From Elymus sibiricus (lineage: Eukaryota > Streptophyta > Magnoliopsida > Poales > Poaceae), in contig CM077672.1 of NCBI GenBank assembly GCA_039707655.1, positions 194,474,037 to 194,538,036 of the forward strand: DNA of 64,000 nt. The letters run 5' to 3'. Positions 36,106 through 45,771 of the stretch are shown piece after piece. Position numbers and translations under genes: made by a program. Within the stretch, counting starts at the first letter, position 1. The number at the start of each line of letters is the position of its first letter. The notes below the pieces were generated by a model, which had not been told where the DNA came from, ran no database searches, and saw only the letters and a list, made by a program, of their open reading frames with translations.

Positions 36106-36326
36106 CCCACCTCGTCGCAGCCGCGGGGATCCACATTCCACCCGCACCTGCGCCGCAAACCTCCCCTCCCCCCCAGCCTCCGCACCGCTCCCTTCTCCAA
36201 GCCGCACGCGAACCTCCGCCTCGTACAGGTCTCGTCCTCCTCCACCGCTTCCACCCGCCGTCTTCGCTCGCGTGTCCCAGTGCTCGCTCCTAACACCTTC
36301 TCCTGAGACGCAGGCGCGCACGCGGG

Positions 36327-39300
36327 ATGGCGCCGTCCAAGCAGTACGACGAGGGCGGGCAGCTCCAGCTCATGGAGGCCGACCGGGTCGAGGAGGAGGA
36401 GGAGTGCTTCGAGTCCATAGACAAGTGTACGTTCGCCGCCTCCTACCCCTCTCCTCTCCAAACCCTCCCGTCGCCCCGTCTCCGGTGCTGCATTTACTTG
36501 CCTGTTCGTGTGCGCGTGTCGGCGCGTGGGGTTTAGACCTGCTCACCGTTGCGTTCCGGGTGCTTCCGCCTCTAAGTTCGCGCGTTTCGGTCGCAATTCC
36601 GTGCTGTTTGGGGGTAGATTTGGTGCGGATTTTGCGTAGCCTCCACATTTGTTTGGTTTTTGGTGCGTGCAGCGCGTGGTCGCGTGCTCGTGTTGCGTTG
36701 GTTTTGATTTTTCTCCCCTATTTCGTGCAATATGGGGATCAACTAGCGCCCTTTGGTAGCCTAATTTTGTGCAGCTCTGCTGATTCCCCCACTTGATTTC
36801 TCTTTATCGGCTAGTTTGTGCTAATCGGTGTGTGGTGCCGTTTTTTCTCCACGGATTAGTCTGAACTTAGCTCCATTTTGAGCCGCCATGCGTTTAATCC
36901 GGCGTAGTGATCACTGGCTGTAGAATCCTTTCGAATTCGAAACTAGATATAGTTCAATCGCGTGGGTTTTCTGTGGAAACTTCGACCAATTACGGACGCG
37001 TTTTCGTGCATTTCGAGGCGTGGGGTTTAAGCCTGTCTCCTCAACTGTTCCACATTTTTGTTCGAATGTTCATCTGTTCTGTTCCATAATTACGGGTAGC
37101 TTCAGCGAGTTTAGCAAGTTTGATTTAAACATTTGCCTAGATGCGATCCATGCTTGTATTTTGTTTGCGTGATCCAATTCGTTCTTCGTGCACTTTGTTC
37201 ATTGCCATGAATTTGAATCCTAAGTCGTAAACTTCGTTGTAACGCTGTAACTAATCACTCGTCCAAACAGTGATCTCGCAGGGAATAAACTCAGGAGACG
37301 TGAAGAAGCTGCAGGATGCGGGGATCTACACTTGCAATGGCCTGATGATGCACACCAAGAAGGTCCCAATCCCCTCAGCCTAAATCTGCATGCCTTCTTA
37401 AAATTTGTGGTTGCATACTGAAGTTGATTTCTGGTGCACGACGCATGAATGCTATTAGTTGGTTTATGCATTCAAGTTTCAACACATGATTGATGTTGTT
37501 TCAATATCAATGTATGGATTCATCTTGCAGAGCCTTACAGGGATTAAGGGCTTGTCTGAAGCAAAGGTTGATAAGATCTGCGAGGCTGCTGAAAAACTTC
37601 TGGTATGATTGTTATCATCTTTGCATTGATTCTGGTTTAGAACTTATGTACCATATCATTCTCTTTGCATTGATTCTGGTTTACAACTTATGTGCTATCT
37701 GTGCTAAGCGATAGAGTCTTCTGAAGTTTGTATTCTATTTGATTTTCAGAGTCAGGGTTTCATGACAGGAAGTGATCTCCTTATAAAGGTAAGGTTTAGG
37801 AGCTAAGCTACTGATGAAGGATGATCATACAGTTTAGTGCTGTTTTGGCCATAGTGATACTATGCTAAACTTACTGTAAACAATAGTTTGTTTTTGGATT
37901 CTGCTTGAGTGCTTTCATTACTCCACCTATGTACTGCCCAGTTGTTTGATTTACTTTTCCATATATTGAAGCGAAAGTCTGTTGTCCGGATTACCACTGG
38001 GAGCCAAGCGCTTGATGAGCTGCTTGGAGGTAACATATGTCGTCCTTGATTCTGTTCTGATTATTCCTGATGTTATGCTCTAACCTATTCAAATATTTCC
38101 ATAATTTGAAGGAGGGATTGAAACACTCTGCATCACAGAGGCATTTGGAGAGTTCCGGTCAGTAAATGTTCTGGTTACCATTTTCTTCTGGGCTTCTTCT
38201 TTTTTTGTAGGGAGCACCTATATATTAGTTGTATCTCTGATATGTATGATTTGTGCCATATCTGGCAGTAGATGTAGCTAGTCCTAGTCATTTTTTAGTG
38301 CATGTTGGTAAAACTCTGATAAGCTTCTTTCACCTCCTTTTCTACTGTCTAGTCTTCCAGAGGTATTGATGGTAGTGCATATAACACTTCCTAAGCATGG
38401 TTGCTGTGATGCTAACATTGAATACTGGATACCTGTTACATGCCAAAATTCAAACATATCTACATCAATATTATTACTCACTATTTCCCTGATGCAACAC
38501 AACACATGCTCTTATTATTACTCCCTCTGTACCACAATACTTGTCGCTGGGGAAACTTGTACTGGTTTTGCCCAACGACAAGTATTTCGGTACAGAGGGA
38601 GTATTATTATTCAATGAGCGCAGTTGCAATGTTGACTTCCAAAGCACATTTGTTACTCAACCATTTCTCAATTCAGTTCCAACTTTCTAGCGTTAAAATC
38701 CATATTATTTACTTTGTTTTGCAGGTCAGGGAAGACCCAGTTGGCTCATACTCTTTGTGTCTCCACTCAGGTCCATTTCCTGCCTTGTATTTTATCGGTG
38801 AAACCTCAGTACAACAGAATCCATGAATAACTCTGCTTGTTTAATCAAATGTATAACAGCTTCCACTCCACATGCATGGTGGGAACGGGAAGGTTGCCTA
38901 CATTGACACTGAGGGAACATTGTATCCTTTGAATTCCTTAGTAATACCTATAGCTGATTTGTTAAATGAATTCATTTACATTCCTGCATTTCTCGAAACT
39001 GTTCCCTTGACGGAGTTATCAGTCGGCCTGAACGCATTGTGCCAATTGCTGAGAGATTTGGGATGGATGCCAATGCTGTTCTTGACAATGTATGGCTTCT
39101 TTTACATCTCTCTTAACCCATTTAAGGAAGAATAGATTGAGATCTTTGTTTAATTCGTGACCTTTCTGTTTTAGATCATATACGCTCGTGCATACACCTA
39201 TGAGCACCAGTACAACTTACTCCTGGGCCTTGCTGCCAAGATGGCTGAAGAGCCTTTCAGGCTTCTGGTACGCATGACTTTGCTGCCACGTAAATTTTCA

Positions 39301-40126
39301 GGTTGATAGATCTCAACTGTGCTCATGTGATTTTTGTTTGACTTGGAAACGATAGATCGTGGATTCTGTGATTGCGCTATTCCGTGTTGATTTCAGTGGT
39401 AGGGGTGAACTTGCAGAGCGTCAGGTATTCTACTGTAACTAGCTAACTATGTGAAAAAATCAAGCAACTCATGATGTAGTCAAATGCTTGCATTTTATAC
39501 ACTTGCTTTAAGTGATGTGCTCTGGAACTGCAGCAAAAACTGGCACAAATGCTGTCCCGCCTTACAAAGATTGCTGAGGAGTTCAATGTTGCAGTGTACA
39601 TCACCAACCAAGGTGTGCTTTCCAATCTAATCCTGTCTGTTCCAAGAAAGAGCTCCTCATATTTGTGGATCTCAAATCATAAGTTGTGTCCTTGTTCCAG
39701 TGATTGCGGACCCAGGTGGTGGTATGTTCATAACTGACCCCAAAAAGCCGGCGGGAGGCCACGTGCTGGCGCATGCAGCCACCATCCGGTTGATGCTGAG
39801 GAAAGGCAAAGGGGAGCAGCGTGTCTGCAAGATCTTTGACGCCCCTAACCTTCCCGAGGGAGAAGCTATATCCTTTTGCTCTATACTTGTTTACTGCTTG
39901 TGCTATTCATTGCTTTAATCTGTTTGGTTGTTAAACTCTTAATAAAATTGTTTTGCTCAGACTTGCACAGCAAAGTTTATGATTTAATTCTGGCTGCTAA
40001 CCTCCATGACTGAAGCTTCACTTTGCACAAATTAGCAATGATCAGATTTGTCGAGAAATTGTTTCCCTTGACCACCAACACGTTTTCCAGATTACAACAG
40101 GCGGATTGATGGATGTGAAAGACTGA
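36327..40126 (+). CDS. DMC1: DMC1, meiosis-specific RecA/RAD51-family recombinase, 14 coding exons
   Basis: Exons: 36327-36426, 37271-37362, 37531-37602, 37750-37788, 37972-38029, 38112-38157, 38725-38770, 38860-38921, 39023-39089, 39175-39267, 39356-39424, 39534-39612, 39701-39867, 40082-40126. They total 1035 nt, 344 aa, the cereal DMC1 length, with no stop or frameshift. The protein starts [20 protein letters not shown]. It has an N-terminal helix-hairpin-helix region (residues about 30-85), Walker A GEFRSGKTQ, Walker [12 protein letters not shown], and loop 2 with PGGGMF, and ends [11 protein letters not shown]1 forms filaments on single-stranded DNA in meiotic nuclei and drives strand exchange between homologues with RAD51. 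Introns 8 and 13 carry U12-type signals. Intron 6 holds a Stowaway MITE. The gene is structurally intact and probably functional. Confidence 0.97.
38521..38601. mobile_element. Stowaway MITE in DMC1 intron 6
   Basis: 81 bp bounded by CTCCCTCTGTACC and its inverse GGTACAGAGGGAG, with TA on both sides (38519-38520 and 38602-38603). Sub-terminal arms ACTTGTCG/CGACAAGT also pair, so the transcript could form a hairpin. Confidence 0.9.
38922..39022 (+). other. U12-type GT-AG intron (DMC1 intron 8)
   Basis: Donor GTATCCTTTG matches the U12 consensus (RTATCCTT). TTCCCTTGAC near 39003-39012, about 10 bases before the AG, matches the U12 branch-site consensus. There is no long pyrimidine run between branch site and AG. 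It is 101 bp and the flanking exons join in frame (ACATT/TCGG). Confidence 0.85.
39868..40081 (+). other. U12-type AT-AC intron (DMC1 intron 13)
   Basis: Starts ATATCCTTTT and ends CAACAC, with branch-site-like TTCCCTTGAC at 40062-40071, about 10 bases before the terminal AC. Joining GAAGCT to GTTTTCCAG restores the conserved DMC1 C-terminus, while reading through the intron would replace it. Only the minor spliceosome removes such introns. Confidence 0.9.
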
Positions 40127-40866
40127 TTGTTCATCCAGGGCGCTTCCTGTCTTAAACTGTTGATAGTTCTGTTAGCAAAATCGACAAAGCCTACTGCACC
40201 GTTACTCTGTTCTTGCCACTGCAGAGAAGAAATTGGGCAACGTCTAAGCTGCTCATACCTCCCGTTGGGTATTCTGTAAGCTTGTAATACCTTAAGGATT
40301 TGTACTGAGGACAAAATTTATCGCGCGTGGCTCATCATAAGACCTTAGCCTGATGTAAGTGGAGATGTAAGATTAACATGTTCTTTGCTTCAGGGAGACA
40401 CCAAACTGAAGGATATGAAAATGAAAAAGGCTCTGTCTTATTCTTTCAAGAATGAAATGGTCCGTCTCTAGATTCTTGCATAAAAAACTGCATCAATATT
40501 CAATAGTCATATGCTTTTGTTACTTATATACACAAATTGTTCTTTCATTCTCTCTGTCTGTATGAGTAAAGTGGACTCTATTATCTTGCATGGATTGAGC
40601 TCTAAATAAGTATTGAAGTGAATTCCATTTTTTATCCTCTAGTTTCATGTTTGTGGCAGAAATTACAACATTTTGCAGTTTTTCCATGTTTTTACCCAAT
40701 TTAAGCAAACTTGTGCCACAAATTACCCCCTGTAATAAAAAATTTCCGCTTTTAGTGCTGATGTGCGTGCCACGTCGGATGGTTTATTTTACTCTTTGGT
40801 TTTTTCTGGTTTGCTCTCGGTTCGGCAGGGGACGAGTCCTACATGTCAGCCAACAAGGGAGAAGCA
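40127..40866. other. DMC1 3' region and intergenic DNA
   Basis: Probably contains the 3' UTR, but no definite polyadenylation site could be fixed. The open frames present have no family resemblance. Confidence 0.4.
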
Positions 40867-41122
40867 AACCAACCTGTGGTTGGATGGATAAGAGAACAGT
40901 GGTATCTCCAGTCCACCAGAGTTCAAATCCTAGACTTGACATTGGTGCTCGCATCTTCCTGGATTTATTTCAGGCTTTCCATGACTTCGTCAATCTCAAG
41001 ATGCTATGCCGGCTTAGTCTATCGGAGGTGCTCATAGGGGTAGGGTGTGCGTGCGTGCGTTCATAGGGTTGAGTATATGCTCGTGTATGTGAGCGACTTC
41101 GATTGTACTGTGTTAAAAAAAA
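40867..41122 (+). mobile_element. Au-type SINE
   Basis: A tRNA-derived head (gtggttggatgg, then box-B-like gagttcaaatcct) is followed by the body ggtgctcataggggtagggt and an A-run at 41115-41122. Imperfect target copies flank it: gtcagccaacaagggagaag (about 40846-40865) and gtcagcaagggagaaag (41123-41139). The family name is from memory of the Triticeae Au SINE. Confidence 0.85.
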
Positions 41123-41400
41123 GTCAGCAAGGGAGAAAGAAATATGAGTGAACAATAAAAAGGTGTGGCTGGGGTTCGCACACATCCTGTTTAGTCTGCT
41201 CAGCCCTGCCTAGCTATCCACAGTTCCCTACAAAGATAGAAGTATCTATATCACCTTAGTTGCAATGCACAAACGTGGATGTTTCATGGATAAATGTTTA
41301 ATTGTCAGCTTGCTTGGTGTCCAATAATCTAGTCGCCATGAAAATATCGACATATAATAGCACGAGATGAGATCTGCATGAACTCTGCTCGCAGTGAGAT

Positions 41401-41907
41401 GTGCGTCTCAAAAAATCAAGACGCAGAGATTTACAGCAACAATGCAGAATGTGGAGTCCACCTAATGTTGGTTGGGTCAAGCTGAACGTTGATGGATCAT
41501 ATACAGAGGGTCATAAAGCAGGGGTTGGTATGGTGCTATGGGATGACAAAGGAAGCATTATATTCTCATCTTGTAGAGAACTTTTCTCTTGTCATGAAGT
41601 TTTGGAAGCCGAATTGTGTGCATGCATGGAAGGTCTGTCATTTGCAATCCAAAGGAGTGACCTATCTATCATTGTGGAGATGGACTCTATCGTTGCAGTC
41701 AAATTGATCCAGGCAAGGGATTTGGACAGATCGGTTTATTCATCGATAGTTAGGGAGATCAAGTACCTTATGGGTCTTTGTGATTCTTGTATTACTCATG
41801 TTAACTGTACTCAAAATTAAATTAGTGATAGCTTAGCTAGATTTGCTAGAATGGAAGGCAGAACCATGACTTGGGTTGGTTCTGCCACATATGATGCTAT
41901 GAGTTGA
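41401..41907 (+). pseudogene. RNase H-like (RVT_3) remnant
   Basis: The frame shows WSPPNVGWVKLNVDGSYTEG, then EAELCACMEGL and VEMDS, which carry the Asp, Glu and Asp of plant-type RNase H domains. A TAA at 41818-41820 interrupts it before DSLARFARMEGRTMTW, and the frame ends at TGA 41905-41907. Such domains form the C-terminus of plant LINE ORF2 or stand-alone RNase H-like genes. No upstream reverse transcriptase is present, so this is an orphan piece, either a LINE end or a dead gene. Confidence 0.75.
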
Positions 41908-42105
41908 GTAATACATTTTTTCACCCGCAAAAAAAATGCAGAATGTATGTAAGTTTCTTGAAGCTTCTCATTTCCGTTGCGTAGTGCTGTTCGGTTTACC
42001 AAACATTTTTGTGGTATTAACAAAAATCAAAAGCTGATATAGAATGAACCATGAGCAAGGAGTTTGCTAGTTAAACTGGTTCTCAAGGGTTCTGCTTGGT
42101 ACGCC

Positions 42106-42250
42106 TAGGGATGCAAGGCGGCGCCCGAACCCGTCCCGCTTCATATGCAAAACTAGAAAATTCAGTTGCAGCTGAATTAGAGCGTGTTAGCCTAATTTGT
42201 ACTATTTGGCTGTTTGGCGGGTCTTCGCGGGACGCCGTTCTGCACCCCTA
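42106..42250. mobile_element. hAT-type MITE with 8-bp target duplication
   Basis: 145 bp starting TAGGGATGCAAGGCGGCG and ending in the inverse of TAGGGGTGCAGAACGGCG, flanked by perfect GGTACGCC at 42098-42105 and 42251-42258. It is non-coding. Confidence 0.9.
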
Positions 42251-42840
42251 GGTACGCCCCCACCTCTAAAGAATCAACGATGAACATTAAAACATACCCC
42301 TTCATATAAAGGGTATTATAGTATATTTCTTTTTTTTTTTTGCATCAAAACTAGGATTTTAGTAATGTATCAAAAGTGGAAAAGGTCTATTACAATCAGC
42401 TCGCAGACTCTCAACCAAGAAATCTAGACTACAGCCAGCTTTCTGTCATCACTCAACCCGAAAATCCGACCCATGGGCACCCGACCCGAATGGGTAGGGT
42501 ATGGGTCGCCATCTTCACCCATGGGTAAACCCGATGGGTAACCCGATTAGTCGTGGGTAGGGGTATGGGTGTGAGTTCGTGCCCGTGGGTTACCCATGGG
42601 TTGCCCGATTAATATTAATAAGTATATATATGTTTTGTTTTACATGACTTGTGAACATTTTTGGTGAGATTTTTTAGGACAGCATGCACCCACGTTGCTT
42701 TGTTATTGCTGTAGACAGAGAGAAGCATGAAATAAAATAAAAGCTTAGCTCAGTAGCCAGCTCATGTGTTGCTCTGCATGCACGTAGCAAGCAAAATACG
42801 CAGCTTGCCCGCACTAAGCTCCCTAGTTTTACAGAGTCCA

Positions 42841-43145
42841 CATTCAATTGAGGTCTCCAATTAGAATTGGGTCACCCTATTGACCAGGTCAACAATTTCT
42901 CAAAACTCTTTCATTTAATTCTTTTATACTATACACTATGCTTCCTAATTTTTAAGGCCTCACAATTAATTGAGGTATTCAATTTAGAATTGGGTCAATC
43001 GATTTTGGCCGAGTCAACACTTTCTCAAGCTCTCCCATTCAATTCTTTTAATTCACTATGTTCCTTAATTTGGAAGCTCTTTCATTCAATTGAGATATTC
43101 AATTTTGAATTTGGTTTACGATTTTGATCGGGCCAATGATTTTTC
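42841..43145. repeat. Three diverged tandem repeats of about 120 bp
   Basis: Each unit runs from ttcaattgagg(t)-t-ccaatt/attcaattt through gaattgggtca to tttctcaa-ctctttcatt. Units begin near 42841, 42963 and 43084. They are AT-rich and non-coding. Confidence 0.7.
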
Positions 43146-43404
43146 AAATCAATCAGCAGCAACCGACCTATAAAAGCAAATCAATGTCGGGCACCCTCCC
43201 ACCACCTGGAAAAAAGAAGCGCCACCATGTGATATCGTAGCATCAATATAGTAGTACATGCGACCACCGACACCGAAATTTCCCCACATAAATATAGGTT
43301 GGTTAGCGGATAACTCAGAATCACACCACGAAAGACCCACCAAATCACCGCATTATAAATAAAAATAAAACACACTCTATCATCTCCACCACCTGCCAAG
43401 CTAA

Positions 43405-43645
43405 ATACATCAGCTCCAAAATATAAGGGGTGTTAGTTTTGTAGAAAGTCAAATTTCTTCAACTTTGACCATGTTCAGAGCAAAAATATCAACATCCACA
43501 ATATTAAACAAAAAAAGTACGGAATTCATTTCATGATGAATTTAAAAATACCGATTTGATATATTTCTCTACAAACTTTATTGAAGTTAAAAGGTTTGAC
43601 TTTTCAAAAAAAAGTAATACACCATGTATTTTGAAACAGAGTGAT
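43405..43645. mobile_element. Decayed Stowaway-like MITE
   Basis: Carries the usual pair aagtcaaatttcttcaactttgacc and …aggtttgacttttc, ending tgtattttgaaacagagtg, as seen in reversed Triticeae Stowaway elements. The terminal repeats are weak. Confidence 0.55.
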
Positions 43646-43772
43646 TATTTTTTGAAGAAACCCAACAACACCAACGGCGCAGCAAAGCGCGCCCAACCCT
43701 TCTAGTTAGTACCACCTCGCCTAGCGAGCGCATAGGAAGTGTAGCGCTGCCTATAAGTCAATAGAAGAAGCA

Positions 43773-44015
43773 GGGGTTGTTTGGTTTGGAGCCTTGAGCT
43801 GCCCAACCAAAAAATCGGTCGTTGACTAGGCTTCGGCTGGCCGTTTGGATCGCCTCCAAAATATTGGTGCGCCAGCCCGCCTCAGCTCCCTCTCGCTACT
43901 CTTGCGCCAAATCGTTGGCAGAAACGCGGGCGGCCGAATCCCTCGCCAATTTTTTGGCGCGCCAACAGCGTCCAGGATTTGGCAGGGCGGACATGGGAAC
44001 GAACCAAACAGCCCC
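43773..44015. mobile_element. MITE with GGGGTTGTTTGGTT-type ends
   Basis: Left ggggttgtttggtttgg and right cgaaccaaacagcccc are inverted with few mismatches. GCA flanks both sides (43770-43772 and 44016-44018). It is GC-rich and non-coding; open frames on both strands reflect its composition. Confidence 0.7.
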
Positions 44016-44275
44016 GCAGTATGCCAGTATAAATCCTTGGTTCGGAGGAAGTGCATGGCCCCAGTAGGGAGCATAAATTAAATAATAATAAACTTATTAC
44101 GCCCGATGGGTGCCCGATTGGGTCGGGTAACCCGATGGGTTCGGGCATGGGCATGAGATTTGACCCGTGGGTAGGGTCGTGGGTTGGTGGCAGACACGAT
44201 AAGTGTTCCGGGCATGGGTCTAGTAGAGGTCGACCCGACCAAACCCGACCCGATTGCCTGGTTGAGTTGTCATCC

Positions 44276-45324
44276 AATCATAAACTGATTTTTTTTACCA
44301 AATCACCACCAGGCCGAAACAACAGGGTTCCCGCCCCCTCCCGAGAGGGGGCTCATGATCTCGCTGGGAGTAGGTAGATAGGACTACAATTTGGGACATC
44401 TACGCCTTTGAGTTATCTTTTTGTAAAAAATAAGATACGCAAATTTATTAACCAAACCAGTCTTATGAACAATTTGGAAGATAAAGAAAATACATTAAAG
44501 TATTTATGTGTCAACCATCTTTTTCCTCCTGAACTAGCTGATCAGCAGATGACATGCCAAATTACTAATATGGTGGACACTAGAACTCTACTTTGCTTTG
44601 AATCTTTGTGTTTAAATTTTGGAAATTAAACTCTCGAGTTTGTCGTTGAGAAATTTGAATTCGAAGTTGAAGAGACCCGCTGACACGGGGTTCGGTCTGC
44701 AATCAAACACGACCTGTCCTTCTACAGATGAACGGTGCAGATACGATGACGGATGCCGTCCCGTTATGTAGAAAGCAGCCTTCGCACCGAAAGTGTTCTT
44801 TTAATCCCGAGCTCAAATGCTCCTACTATAAACAGTAAAATCCAAAAAAGAAGAAAATTTCTATATTTTCTACAATAAACAGTGCCTAGTTTTACGGCTG
44901 CGTGCAAATTTTCGTGACGAAATCACATCGTGGAGGTCTGGGAAAAATAAAAAAACAATGATGTTTGTTAAAAAATCAGAATTATTTTAATTATTTTTCT
45001 AATTTTACTTTTTAAGGCGAGTTTTCTAATTTACTGTTCACAGGGGTGCATCTGAACACAGAAACTCCGTGACCCGCACGGACTGAGCTTCAGTGCCTTA
45101 AAGTAGGTACCTTTGGGTGTATGACATGTGGTCCCAACAGGTGGCTGGCCCACACGTCACCCACACAAAGGCAAAGGCAGGTAACGTTACGGCACTCAAG
45201 CAGCCTCCGGCCCGCACCGCACACAAGCCTCTTCGTCTCTTCGAGAAAAATCCACTCCTTCGAGAGATTTCGCGGGGGCGCAGGTTCGTGAGGAGCTAGG
45301 GTTTCGGTGGGAGCAGCGGAGAAG
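44276..45324. other. Upstream region of UBL5, no gene seen
   Basis: AT-rich, with a pair of near-inverse strings (tactataaacagt, tctacaataaacagt at 44820-44885) suggesting an unclassified small repeat. The last 200 bases are GC-rich and likely include the UBL5 promoter and 5' UTR. No TATA box could be assigned. Confidence 0.4.
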
Positions 45325-45546
45325 ATGATCGAGGTGGTGCTGAACGACAGGCTGGGGAAGAAGGTGCGGGTGAAGTGCAACGAGGACGACACCATCGGCG
45401 ACCTGAAGAAGCTCGTCGCGGCGCAGACGGGGACCAGGCCCGAGAAGATCCGCATCCAGAAGTGGTACACCATCTACAAGGACCACATCACCCTCGGCGA
45501 CTACGAGATCCACGACGGCATGGGTCTCGAGCTCTACTACAACTAG
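45325..45546 (+). CDS. UBL5: Ubiquitin-like protein 5 (HUB1/UBL5), 73 aa
   Basis: The single frame starts [20 protein letters not shown] and ends [12 protein letters not shown]5/HUB1 has a ubiquitin fold but ends in a di-tyrosine plus one residue rather than Gly-Gly, so it is not conjugated like ubiquitin. In yeast and animals it binds spliceosomal proteins and affects splice-site choice. The length is exactly that of the family. The in-frame GTG upstream at 45307 is not needed because the conserved start is the ATG at 45325. A plant-style GC-rich leader precedes it. It is intact and probably expressed. A LINE lies 226 bp downstream. Confidence 0.95.
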   Translation: MIEVVLNDRLGKKVRVKCNEDDTIGDLKKLVAAQTGTRPEKIRIQKWYTIYKDHITLGDYEIHDGMGLELYYN

Positions 45547-45754
45547 AAGTAATTTTCTCCCCTTGTTACCTCCATGTAATTTTGGTGCTGCTCCATCGAA
45601 ATCGCCTTTCGATGTGTTACGGTTCTTATTGGGGATCGTCGATTAGGATGGTTTTGTGCTCCTCAATTAGGAGTGTTTAATTTTGGGGGACTCCGCATGG
45701 GAGGGTTGTCATAGTTTTGAGAGACTCGTGGACTGCGAAGGCTTAAAGCTGCCT
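45547..45754 (+). other. UBL5 3' UTR (start)
   Basis: Non-coding sequence continuing from the stop. It ends at the target site of the LINE, so the original 3' region resumes near 49476. Confidence 0.5.
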
Positions 45755-45771
45755 CTGGATATGTTTGAGTT

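Larger units (their letters stand above)
42450..44275. mobile_element. Possible element with long inverted (C)CCGACCC-rich ends
   Basis: The left arm (about 42450-42605) and right arm (about 44100-44275) are rich in cccgaccc, gatgggta and cgggtaacccgatggg. Outer ends tcatcactcaacccg and gttgagttgtcatcc are inverted with mismatches. It is non-coding, with other repeats nested inside. Borders and class (hAT-like or foldback) are uncertain, and the arms could also be two separate elements. Confidence 0.4.

Noticed and set aside
36002..36796. 264-aa frame overlapping DMC1 exon 1
   Set aside because: It runs through the GC-rich 5' UTR and intron 1 in a different frame from DMC1 and has low-complexity composition.
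43822..44377. Frames of about 80-130 codons on both strands
   Set aside because: They fall within a GC-rich MITE and a cccgaccc-rich repeat arm.
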